The translations under genes and the position numbers were made by a program. From Branchiostoma floridae (taxonomy: Eukaryota > Chordata > Leptocardii > Amphioxiformes > Branchiostomatidae): 64,000 nucleotides of DNA. Location of the stretch: positions 17,649,154-17,713,153 of the forward strand of contig NC_049980.1 of NCBI RefSeq assembly GCF_000003815.2, written 5' to 3'. The notes below the pieces were generated by a model, which was given only the letters and a program-made list of their open reading frames with translations, searched no databases and was not told the DNA's origin. This document shows, piece after piece, positions 24,651-37,400 of this stretch (positions within the stretch are counted from its first letter, which is position 1; every line of letters begins with the position of its first letter).

Positions 24651-25013
24651 ACAAAAAATCTACAATAATCTTTATTCACACAAGGGACACATTTTCGACT
24701 TGTCAGAAGACGAAGCCTGGGTGATCTACAGGCCTTTACTTTCATGAAACCAATGGACCATCTGCAAACACGTGTCAAGGGAACAGTCAACAAAATTTAC
24801 AAATCGAAAAAAAGATAGAGACGGTAAAAAAGGAGGTTCAAAAGTATACGCACATTAACGTTGATACCAAAGTCTTTGTTAAAACAGTTGTTCCTCGACA
24901 CCTAAGCAGCTCTTCACCCCAAAGTAACATTAAGTGTCCTCAGGTGCCCCATCTGCTCATTAAAATCATTGTGTTGGGACTGTCTTTGTCATCAGGGTAG
25001 AATGAAGCTGTAC

Positions 25014-25121
25014 TTGCACGGAATTGAAGTCGCTGATCGTGAGGCTCAGCGCGATGGCGAAGCACATAAACAGCATCATTAGGGCCCCGTTTCCTCTAGT
25101 CGGAGATCGCTGAACGACCAT
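25014..25121 (-). CDS. Candidate first coding exon with hydrophobic leader (unknown gene)
   Basis: On the - strand an ATG at 25121-25119 opens 36 codons ending GTGCAA before GTACAG, a plausible phase-0 donor. The product has a basic N-terminus (RSPTRGNG) and then a hydrophobic run ALMMLFMCFAIALSLTI (residues 14-30), fitting a signal peptide or type II anchor. If unspliced, the frame continues 16 more codons to a stop at about 24966. I found no convincing following exon to the left, and the family is unknown. Confidence 0.3.
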
Positions 25122-27600
25122 TGAGCCACCAAAATTGGATTCGTATGACCCTTTATTCTATAACTGTAATATGAAAAGATTATCAAAAAACAATAAAATA
25201 CACAATACATAAAAAAATCGTTCTTTATGTATGGTATTCATTGAGCGATCTGTCGAATCTTTAGACTATCTTACCTTCCCAAAGTCTCGAAAACGGTATA
25301 CTTAGATCGAATGACGATTATCTTCGGATGATTATTACTAAGCAATCTGATGTGTATTTATTTAATGATCGATCAGAAAATATTATTGCATCGTCACCTG
25401 CATGACACGTTATTGGAAGTGTAAACAAGATCAACGGAAAATCAGATCCGCTTATCGGACATCATCTCTCGCATTGTTGAGCACAAAAAGACCATGAAAT
25501 GAGAGTCACAGTCATTTAATCCAATGATTGTAACTGCCAAGGTAGTGAAGATAATAAAGAGGAAATTCACTATCATGAACATTTAAAAGTATGTACAATT
25601 CTCCTAGGAAATTCTGTGTTCGTTATCTTGCTCTTAAATTCTAGCTGCATGCGCACTAGCAAATAAATTGTCATCGAGTCTCAGATGGAACAGCGTTTTT
25701 TGTCTTTCTCTCGTTGGGAATTCGAAGCAAGTAAAACTGGTGCTGCCTCAAATTTTCATGACTTTTAATTTGATAAAGCTAGAACATTTATGAAACCATG
25801 GGAAGCTGCAAGAAAACAAAAGTTCGCATCCAGCTCTGCTCATTTTCCCCTTTAAAAACCTACGGTACTTTGAACAGGTACAAGACATTTTGTACAAAAC
25901 TGTGCACAGCACATGTAATATCATTTCATTCCAACAAGCAGAGTATTATCCTGGAACAACTTCCACTACATATCTAACACCGTCTGCAAACATCTTAGGG
26001 TAAAATAGTTTTAAAGCCTAGTTTAAAACAGTACAACTGATGAATAGTGCACCGTCAATGGAAAAGACTTGGTCTGAAAGAACATGACAGCTTGAGCAAA
26101 ATACTGTATATTTATTGTCAGACAAGGCTGATAGAAGGGCAGATTGATATTACGGTAAAAAAAATCACCGAATGAACATTTAGGCAGTTTTTTTCATGTA
26201 TTTTATCATGCAGTTCCACACGGGCATGCATGTACAACATGATGTAAGGCAAACAATTTGGGGGGAAAAATGGTGGTCGGACGCGTTTGGTTGAAGAGAT
26301 TGATAAGTAGACAGATTCTAAAGCACATCCACACTTAAGTTTCGTATACTCTGCTAACTTTGTACAAAACCATATTTCAATATATCATGTATCATTATAC
26401 TGCCTGGGACTCTGCTGGAGAAACTTCAACCGATGTAAAGCCGAGCCGGCAAGTTCATTTTATGTGCCCCGTCTCTAACTCCATCGGCCGAAGTTCGTCT
26501 GGGATGGAACGATGTGAAGTCACAACCGCCACAAAGCCCTACTGGTACACAAGGCTTTGACCAACCAGTTACTGCCCTACATACTAGTAGAATGTTCAAC
26601 TACTACATGTACAGCTAACAGGAGCACCAGACTAAGTGCTTCTGATCTCAAAAGCCCTTGAGAGAAATTTACAGGTCGGCGTGATTTACACATGTTTACA
26701 CACGACGGGGTTATACTGGAGGTCCCTAGCCTACTCTGGTTCGCTTGTCAAGAACTCACTGCCACAGGTCACTAGAGTAGCAACTTCTATCACAAGACAA
26801 CTTTCATCGCAATAACTGACCTCTATTGAACAATATTAGAACAGATGACATAATGTTTACCTGTATTTTTATTTCATTACTATTATGATTTTTATTACCA
26901 CTCTTATCTATATCTTAAAGTTTGTAGTATTGATAGTATTCTGAATTATCTAATCATAAATGACCCTGATAGTGATACTCCTCCCAGCTTGGCCTGTATG
27001 AAAAGCAGCCATGATGGCTGAATGGAGCAATATCAGGTCTAAATAAAAGCACAAACAAACAAACACATTGAATAGACAAAACAAAGTTTCTGAGCATTAC
27101 AATAAAACATCCATAGCAATATAATTTACAGGATATGCAGCAATTGGTACAACTACAGATATTGTGTGGACCATTTGACTGCAGGGTACCACTGGCTATT
27201 AAACAGAGTACCATAGCTGCCACACTGTGGTACATTAAACTTCAATTGGTCCCCATTTCTTATCAGTGGATTACAGAGAAGTAGGTGAAATATATACATG
27301 TCTCCCTATGTACATATAATATTTTATGCTACAACACGAACACCACACCATGTAGTTACACTTCAACACAAATGTTAATAGTCTATCATCACGGTGTCAA
27401 TATCCCAAAATAACCGGGTACACTTCACTGCAGGTGTTCAATTCTTGATAGCAGATGTACAAAAACAAAGTAAACAGCATTAATCACAACACTAAATATG
27501 GCTTTTGATTTATAATATAATCTCTGAACACTAGGAACATAATTTCACATTTCTTTGTCATACAATTACAGCATAATCATACAAAGGACCGTGACAGTCT
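25122..27600. other. AT-rich intergenic stretch
   Basis: No supported gene or RNA gene is present. ORFs at 26360-26560 and 26954-27235 show no conserved motifs. Confidence 0.45.
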
Positions 27601-27606
27601 TTTATT
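27601..27606 (-). terminator. Candidate CSPP1 polyadenylation signal
   Basis: TTTATT on the + strand is AATAAA on the - strand, the first canonical hexamer I noticed downstream of the CSPP1 stop at 28356. Use of this site would give a 3' UTR of about 750 bases. Confidence 0.35.
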
Positions 27607-28270
27607 CTAAATACATTCAGGAACTGTTGCCAAGTTTCCAGCTGATGTCTCATTGACTAAATAAATGAAGATTGTTTCAACTACTGAATGAGACAATATC
27701 TTGCACTACACTTCTAACTCCACCTGATCACTGGTGTCCCTTACAAAAGCAACAGTTTACACTTTGCTAAATCAGCTTATAAAACTGATTTCCTGTGATG
27801 ATACTTATACTACACCTAGTACCAGTATCAAAGAGACACACGAGTGTGACACAGATGTACAGTACATGTTAAATATCAGTACAGTGAAAGTAATTCAACA
27901 CACAATATCAATGCAAGAACAATCACTTTGTATATCTATGTACATAGTAAGCACATTAACATTCTCTGTACAATAAGAAGCACTTGTTCATTACAACTAT
28001 GTAGGTGGGCATTCCATTGATCATATATACATGACATCAGTGCATGTGTGTTGTGTGATGGTCTGAACAATAGTGAGGCACAAGAACATGTCATCAACTT
28101 TGCTGAGTTTGGGGCCAGTCTCTGTGCTCAAGGTGGTGCAAAGTCTTGGAGAAGTTAACAGTGGCATGTTACAGATTTTGTGTGCATTGACGTGGAAATC
28201 GATTTGTTTGGACATTAACAAATGTGTTGCAAGACCCTTGCCTGACCTAGACTTTTGTGTTCCTAAATTG

Positions 28271-28428
28271 TGCCGCCACGTTTTTGGATAGTTATAATAT
28301 ATTGTTGCTGCCTGGCCTGAGCCAGGCCTCAGTATCCACTGATCTGAATGTGCTGCTATGTTTTGGACAGTAGTGATGTATTGCCAGTTCCTGGCCTGAG
28401 CCAGGCTTCTGTGTCCAGTGTGGTGGTG
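28271..28428. repeat. 79-bp tandem duplication spanning the CSPP1 stop codon
   Basis: Two copies offset by 79-80 bp share CCTGGCCTGAGCCAGGC and flanks (TGCTGCTATGTTTTGGACAG against TGCCGCCACGTTTTTGGATAG). The 28350-28428 copy encodes the conserved end DTEAWLRPG of CSPP1. The 28271-28349 copy lies in the 3' UTR and, in its own frame, still reads [10 protein letters not shown] before a stop. Confidence 0.85.
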
Positions 28429-31400
28429 GAGGATGGCCGGTTGTGCTTCTGTTGGTTCATAAACCTCTGCAGGATGTCATCTGGGTCCCCAATGGACTGG
28501 TCATCACCTGATGAGAGAGCAGGAATCCAGTCAAACAGTATCAACATACTGTACATGTATATAATCAAATAACAGTATAACCCAGGGTTAGTCCTTGGCA
28601 ATAGCCTATGGCTAGTTGGGCTGTTTGTTTGTTAACAGAAGAACAAATATATAATCAAATATAAACAATCATACATAAATTCTGGTTAACTCTGTTGTAT
28701 ATACAAACTCTTGTCATCAATCCCTCCTTGGTAGAATAACTTCCCAATTGGCTAGTGTTCCAGAATTCATTTTTGCTTAATGCATGATACAATTGCAGCA
28801 TGTAAATAAATGATATGCTGCTTTAACACTTTGAACAACTTGTCGATTTGTTGAACATTCATTTCTCCTAGAAAAAGCACCTGTCTTCACCAGGCCTTTG
28901 AACTCTCACATGCAAGAGCTGATACTAGGGAAAATGCTGCAGGTTCACAAGTGCTGGTACTGAAGCTTAAGATATTGTATTTGTGAAAGGCCGGACAAAT
29001 GTCTGTCTAAAAAAGCAAGCAGGATCAATGGTGATCACTATCATACTAGCAATACATTAGGGTCCTGTCCAATAAAGACTCTCCTTTAGGCTAAAAAGAC
29101 TTTGGCAACATCCAAGGAAAAAAATGGCAGATGAACGTTATCAGTTGGCACAGGCTGTTCAAAATGAGTTTACAGGACCAATGATGTATTTAGAGGATCA
29201 CCCACAGACAGTGGGTTAGAACTATGAGTTGAAAACAAGGTTAATTTCATTCCAACTATAATGTGATGCTGAGTACAAAGAATTGTTTTCAATCTTCAGC
29301 AATGCCCATATACAGAAAGGGGAAAGAATATACATGTAATTTATTGGGACAGGCTGTTCAAGTGGAGAAGTTTATAACAGACTGAGTTAGAATTATGGGC
29401 CAATTTCATTCCAATTGAAATGTGATGCTGTGATAAATGCAGAGGGTTGTTGTGTATGTAGTATCTTGCTCTGTTTGCTCATAGTGTAAGTATGAACCAC
29501 CTTTACTTTTCTGTTGTGATCACAAGAATTGGTCAAAAGACCTGGTCAAACTTAAGTTGTGGTAAATTGATCATCCATGTACATTGTAATAAAACTACGC
29601 AATTTTTGTTGGGACATACTGTAAAAGCAGAAATGTTTGCAGTGGTTTTATGTTTGCAGTTTTTGCAGTGACTACTTCACCACGAACTTAAAGCCATCGC
29701 GAACACTTCATTTTCCCACTACCATGAAAGTAAATCCCCACGAACTTAAATGCATTTACAGTATTCCATGGACAAGGCAGATCCTATAAACTTGTACCTT
29801 GTAAGGTCTTCAGCCTCCTCAGTCTTTCCTCATTCTTGGCTGCCACCCTGTCCACATCCAGGCTGGTTAGGGAGCCAAAGTTCCCAGGCTGGGTGCCTGA
29901 TGGGCCTGGCTGGGGCTCCAGGTAGGAGTCTCCTCCCAAACTCAGCTCATCCTTCTCAAGCTAGATAAAGTCAAAATATATCAATCAATCAAGTGTATGA
30001 CAGTATGTTTCTGGGAAATTTTGTAAAGGTAATAAGACATATGTAAACACGAAGAAAGATAATTGAAATACAAATATCAAAGTTGGTCAACAAGGTAAGA
30101 GCATGTTACACACAGTAAACTAGTTGACAACTCTCTATGATATAGTTGTGCATTTCACTTACCAGATGAGGAGAGGGTGACTTGCGCTGTTGCCTCCTCC
30201 TCTCCCTGGCAGTTGGACCCTTCCGTTCATCTATCATGTCAGGCGGGAAGGTGGCCTCTCCATTCAGATCTGAGTTTGATTGGATTCCATTGGTATCTTA
30301 TAAGTGGTACAATTATGACCACATAATGTGATTATTATAATCAAATTATTGGGGGGAAAAGCACATGCACAGAAACATATTACATAAAAGCACATTACAA
30401 ATGCCACAAAAAAAACACATAAATTTTGCAACTTAGGGACTTAAGAATACAAATCTGGTATGAACGGAAAAATCTGTCAGAGTAAAATTAACGTCAGCAT
30501 GCTGATGAATGCTTCAAACCAGGTTTGCACACTGGTTACTAGGTAAGAGAACAGAGGAAAATTCACAATTCCCCAGCCTTGTAAGCATATTATCACGAGA
30601 AGCACACTTAGCCCAACAAATCTCAGAGCTGCTTTAAACCAGGTGCATTTTGCCTTTAATAAACTGTGACTTTGAAGTGACTTGACAGCACAGGAGATGC
30701 ATAAACCTGAAGAGTCATTAAGTACCAGTCTGAACTAAAGCTCCTGACCTGGGGGATTTTCTCTATGCTTTACATGCTCAGTAGAAATGCAAGGGCTCTG
30801 TGCATTATTAACTCACTGCTGTGCCCAAACAGGGACGTCAATGATTACCAGTTGACTGGGCGCAGAATTGTGTAGGCAGGGCAATGAGGACTATGCAGTA
30901 TGTATAGCCATTTGGCACTGCAGGCTTTTCCGGGGCCCAGATGTTGTAATTTGGAAAGGAAATGCCAATTAGGAGACCACAACTGAGCCGACGCATGTCC
31001 TGTTACAAAATGGGATGTAGAGTGACTCTGCTGTAGAGTTATGAGCTTATTTCAACACACAAACAAATGTAGGTAAGTCTGTATGAATCAAAATTGAATA
31101 ATAAGGCACTTCATGCATTTGTTTTAAAGCCATCAGCTTCTTCAGCTGCAATAGCTTCGGCTCAATTTACATGAGGCACTTACGTAGGACAGTGGCCGAG
31201 GACAGTTCTTGTTTTACAGACACTGGCTGTGACTCTTGCTGCACGCCACTGCTTATCACACAACCTTTGACAGCGTGGGCTTTCAAAATGGCGGGAGCAT
31301 TGTTGTTGTTTTGTCATTCAGCAACTGATGATTGTCTCTTTTCTCCCACATACTTGCAGTGCCAGACATGGTGCAGAAGACAGTTTTTTTCTACATCCAA

Positions 31401-34400
31401 GACATGCAACTCACACATGACTTACAGTAAAATCATTTCTCTGAGAAAAGAATCTGTCTTTTTTCAATCATCAATGTCAACTTTGCTGAAATGACCTCCT
31501 GGTTTATAGGACCTACCTATGAAGGCACTCTCAGACTCCAGTAAAGACTTCCTGCTCAGATCATCCCCCCTCTGCAGGCCCAAGTCACGGGGATTCATGT
31601 TGGGCATCTCACTCGCTAGTCCACCTGGGGAAAAAGAAAACTATTTACCAACAGTTGACAATGTGAAAAAGTGAGTCTCTTTTCCAAGGAAGGGGTTTCT
31701 TGTCAATAATGTACATTGTATGATTTGAATCAACCAAAAAGGGACTATGCAGGATCAAAATATAAACTTACATGTGACCAATATGGCAATGACTCCAGCA
31801 TTCACCAACTTATGACTTTCCCACAAATAAACAACTCCCAGGCACACTTCACACTTACATTGCAACATCAACAAGCATTGCTGCCACTTCCAGCTCAGCT
31901 ACGCGCTATTGACCGTCAGTTAGGTAAAAAAAGAGTACTGCTTGTATTTGATATGTTTTAAAATATGTAATGTGTGGTGCACAATACTAGCACTGTATTG
32001 TCTGGTCAAATGCAAAATAAGGACAATTTAGTTATATGAACCAACCAAAACACCTAGCAATCTGGGTGTAATCTTAATATCAGGTGGTACAAATCAGAGC
32101 TATCAAGGCTAAACTGTGACTACAGCCATTACCAACTACCCCAATCTACAGCACACACTAGTGTCACATGACCTGGTGACCTTTCCCAAGGCACATGACC
32201 ATCAGAGATGACAAATAGTGGATGCCACTCAAATGATATTCAATGTTCTGTTTTATGTCATGATTACCAGTCTAAACTCTAATTTCCTTACTTTACACCT
32301 TATGTAGGTAACATTATGTATATTACAAGAAAATCTTCCCTTCACATTTCGTGAGAACTGTTACAAATCATTTGTTTAATATAGACCAAATCCAGGCTTA
32401 GCCCCTAGCAGAATCTTGCTGTTGCATACTACACATTGATTAGCATGAGCACGAAGGTTACTCCAATGTACATTTGGTATTTTCCAGCTAAGTAAAGATT
32501 ACAGAATAAAGTAAAGATCTTGAATACAGAATTAACAGTAGATTGAGAGACCCACCCTGTCTGAGTTTACCCAGCTTCTCCTCTTGTTGCTGTAACATGG
32601 CATGCTGTTGTGCTTCCAGGGCGCGACTTGTGTAGGGGTCGTCAGGGTACCGAGATCGAAACTCCTGTCGGGATACCGTGTTTTCTGCAGCAGGGAAAAA
32701 TTTCTGATTAATCTTGTTCCTTCCATATCATAATACAAAGAACACTATTGGTATTGTTTTGAAAAGATAGATCTAGAAGTATCCAGAAGAATTGACTTTA
32801 GCTAAGACTTTCAACTCACTTCTGTGCTTGAGATCGTTGAAGTCTTCCAAGTTCCTGGGATCAGCGGTGGTGTCTGCTGTATGGACCGGCCTACGGACAG
32901 CAACACGGCTTCTGTTCCGCGCCATGTCAAAGATATCCACTCCTGTAAGCTCTCGGCGCCTACAGATGAAACAAAATGGCTTTACCAGTCAGTTTAGAGA
33001 AACTTCCTGTTCCAAAAGTAAAGAAACAATTATAAAGCATGTGTCCCAAAAGCACTGGCCATACAAATTATGTGTACTTACTCTTCTATCACAACCAAAG
33101 TTTCAATCTAAAAGATAAAGACAGTTACTGTATCACAGTAGATTACAACAATAAATCAAAGAGAACTTACGGCTGTGGCTGTGGTTTGGGTACTGGCACG
33201 CTGTCAAACTGCAGACACACAGATAATTGCAATTTTAGATAAGTCCCACTTCATCCTCTGAGATATTGGCATGGAATACAAACTTGAAGATAACAGCAGT
33301 GTCATGTGCTCAATGATTTGCATCAGTTTTGGTGACATAAAATATCAATACTAAAGCAAAAATAGACAACTCTGTTTAATATCTGTGATATTACTTTTTT
33401 TCATTTCTGAGTAACTACAGCACACTGCATAATATATGCTATGCCCTTATCATCTTAACTTACATTTCTAACAATCTATTTTCCATGCAAACATAGACGC
33501 TTTAAAAAGTAACATTGTTAATGTTGGGAGGGGGGACTAGCGTTATGAATCATAAGGTTTAGATATAAACAGTTGGGAAAGATGCCGAAGGCAAGTATAC
33601 TGAAGGTGACAGTTGGTAAAAGCTGTTTGAAGAAGATAGAACTAGTGTAGAAGGTCTCCTACCTTTGAAGCCATGAGCCACAGTAACCACTGACTCAAGA
33701 CAAAGAGTGAGAAGAAGAAAAATCAACAGAAGTTGGAAAGAAGGTAACAAAAAAGAAAGAATGCATCTAAAAACAAGTATCATGCATCTAATTCGCCTGA
33801 CAAAAGGATTGCATCTTTTCTTGTAATATTGCAGCTGGCTATCCACATGTGAAATGTCAAACACTGAGTTAACTTATTGATTTTTCAAGGAAATTGAATG
33901 TCTTAAATCTTCTTTTTTAGCAGAGATGCCAGATTTTCAGATGTTCAGATTTCTATCTTTGAAGCAATATACAATCATACAAGGTTTGAGAAAGGTAAGT
34001 TTATAGGGAAACTTCACAGTTATTGGCATGCAACTCTGGCAGACTGATTCAATGTACGCTTCAGTATCATGGCACCTCCTACCTTAGCATGGTCCAGTTG
34101 ACTCTGCACCCTCCTCTGTTCACTCTGCAGCTGGGCTCGCATGGCAGATAGCTGGTCAATCACATCATCAGGGTTTCCTGCAGGGAGGAAAGTCAACACC
34201 GCATGAGCACCTTTTATCATGCTGACTACTTTACTTCAGCTGAAGGGAACAAGTCAAAATAAAAAGAGAGAGACAGACCATACCATATGGAAGATTTAGT
34301 GACGCAAATGAAAACTAATAACACCATAAGCTTTGGATCCATAGTTTAAAGGTAGAATTTTCCTAATGAGTAGTTGAATGAGACAAACATAAGTCCTCCA

Positions 34401-37400
34401 TTATGTGCTTGACCAATCATACTAAATGTAGTGCAATTTGTGACAACTTGAAGTTGACACTTCCAAATCAAACCCACTGACCTGCCTAATTTACTGGAAT
34501 GAGTGAATCTTGAAGTACAATATATTGTATGCAAAACTAAAACCCCAACTAACCCTTTTTGGTGATTTTGGATGTAAAAAAACTCAAAAGACATGTTAGC
34601 TTCTCTTTGAGGGTGACAGTATTCTAATCTTCTGACAACTGGCATGCTAGATAGCATCATGACTTATGAATAGATGAAAGACATGCTTTTCAGATCATCA
34701 TCTACTTGCCATCCACAACACGACTTCTTCCATTATCCAGTCTCCCTTTTATACCAGAGGAGTCGCTGGAATGGACTGACGGAGTCACAGTTCCAAATTC
34801 AGAACCGGTATCATTGTCGAAAATGGCTGGGGGAATAATGAGCTCACGGACTTGTTCCAGGTAGGCTTGCAACCAAGCAAATAAACTTCAGCTTAAGTAA
34901 CAGTCCCATTTTCTAGATTCAAATAGTTGAATCCAGAATGTCATTATTTTAATTGAATAAAATTCGATTGCAACAAAATCTCACCCAATATGTAACTGCA
35001 AAAGCAACTGATACAACAATGTCAACATAAATCTTGGTGCACACTTTGAGACATGTAGAAAGAAACATGTCTTGAATTTTAAAACATGCATACTGCATGC
35101 TTTCAGTTTGCAAGATTACTGCTAGGAGGCATCTCTGCACAAACTCTGATGCTAGAATGACAACAACTCTGCCATTGTTTCATATGCGATTCACACACCA
35201 CACAACATGAAGGTGACAAACATGCAATGAAAGTAAAAAAAACACAGTTATGAAATCACACCAGGTGTCTGAGGTTTTGGGGACAGAAGCTCCTTTGCTG
35301 GTCCTTGGTAAGCTTGGGAGAAGAGAGGAAATCCATCACTCAAAACTAAAAAAAAACTAAATGTACACTTAGGCATATGTGTTAAGCACATAAGCCTTAG
35401 GGCTAATATCCCTATATGCCGGCCAAAAGTGACTGACTCTACTATGGCATAAATCCTGCAATACCATCTTTCAATGACTACATCAACTGCAACTTGCAAT
35501 CACCACACTTCAGGACGATAACTGGGACACCTAAATTGCAACATCTTATCAAAAACAAAATTTTAAACAGGTATTACCTACGTGATGTTATTGGATACAA
35601 TTCAGCATGTTGGTTTAAAGTCATTGTGTGCAATATTCAGTGTCATTCAGAGCAAACAAAAACATGAATTTTGACAGACCTGGTGCTCTCTCCCTGGTTC
35701 TGACAGCAGGTACAGGTGGGGAGGGGGGTGGTCTCTCCTGAGGTCAGTAAAGTAAGAAAACAGACAGGTTACCAAAACTACACAACTCATGACTTAGGTT
35801 TGCACATCCGTTTCTGGCTGCTATAATATATCAATTGTAATTTCTTTTTACAGAATGTAAATGTTGAATTAAAGGTCAATTAAGATGCAGAATATCCATG
35901 CAAATATGCCAATTATATTGATTAGATGTTCCTGCACACACTGTCCAAGAATATCTTTTGGTACACAAGTGTTGAGAATCAAGGTGTGTGATCTGTACCC
36001 TGTAGGAGTATGGTGGTGGCTGGTGGCTTTCTTCTTCATTCTTCCTTAGAGTCGGAAACAGACAGTTCTTTATGACTAGGCTCTGTAAAACAGAAAGTTC
36101 AGACACTATGATCACAGTAATTGATAAGAATGATGAGAATGAATATATTAAGGCATTGCTTTTGATTAAATGTGTCATTCAGCTTGCAAACTTTTCAATA
36201 TCGTGTTACAGAACCATCTAAAACATCCTCGAGAAAAGCCTGTTCCATTTTCATACAATATAATAAAGCATGGTCAACTTGACAAGGATCAGAAGACAGA
36301 TTAAAAGAGTATTGGTCAGAACTTAACTTTTTGTGTGAAGTAGCATATAACATCTTCATAATTCTAACCATGGTCACAGTTGAAATTTATTCCAATACAA
36401 GCTCTATGCACATTGATGTCCAAAGATATACAGTATTTTCTAAATGTTTATGACACATTTTCTCACTTGTTGCTCCTCCCTCCTTCTCCTGTCTTCCTCA
36501 TCCAGCTGTCGTCTTCTCTCCTGATCATGCTTCTCATCCTCCTCCTTCTTCTTCCTCTCAACCTCCTGCCTTCTCTCTTCTGCCAGCTTCTTCAACTCCT
36601 CATTCTTTCTCTTCACCTACAAGGACAACATATCAACAGAACACATATCAGCTGGTTAATAACATTCACGAGTCATTTAGTGAGGGTTACAAAGTCTTCA
36701 TTCTCATCTTCAATTTGCTAAGGTGACCTTTTGGCACCAGGTGTTGCAGGTATAGGATGCAGGAAAAGGGATAAAACTTTTAGGTAGGCCTTCAGAAGAA
36801 GAGTTAAAAGTCAAAAATAAAATGCAGAGGAATCAGGACATGAATAAAGAATTCACAGTGCAGGTACATGGGAATTGAATTGAAAGTAATTAAAACCTCT
36901 TCAGCTAGGTGAATAGAATGGTCGTTATGTAAAGTGTCACCTCTTCCTCTTTCTCTCTCTGTTTCCTCTGTTCTGCCTCGTATTCCTGCTGCATTCTCTC
37001 CCGCTGTTCAGCCAAGCGTCGCTCCTCCCTCTCCTCTTCCTCCTTCTGCTTCCTCTTCTCTTCTTCCTGCCTCCGCTTCTTCTCTTCAACCTGGGGGAGA
37101 ATGAACTTGGCAATCAAGAGCCAGATATGGATCTACACAAAACTGCACAAGAAGACCACTCAGGGAACCCAAGAAATCTGGTCTGTGTGAACAGGTGGCC
37201 GATAAAGACAGGATTCTTAATGCTTGTGTCACTGAAAAAAAAAATATCTATGGCACCACCAAAAAAGTGGTTACATTGGCTAGGAGGTCCAGTCACTTTA
37301 CAGGTTTGACATCATCAACTTAAAAGTACTTAAATTTTAAAAAGTTTCATATTCAAAGTCACATCATTCGTCATTGTTTGGAGAGATCATAACCTTTCTT

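Larger units (their letters stand above)
19602..25013. other. Repeat-rich intergenic stretch
   Basis: No recognised gene is present. A tract at 20119-20169 could be an alternative last exon of the upstream gene (phase 0, encoding DCHGQCLCPPCR then stop). Repeats at 21834-22740, 23147-23290 and 24361-24650 are listed separately. Short ORFs lack motifs. Confidence 0.4.

Noticed and set aside
36380-36721. + strand ORF rich in Leu/Pro/Ser (113 codons)
   Set aside because: It is the antisense shadow of the charged coiled-coil exon 22 of CSPP1.
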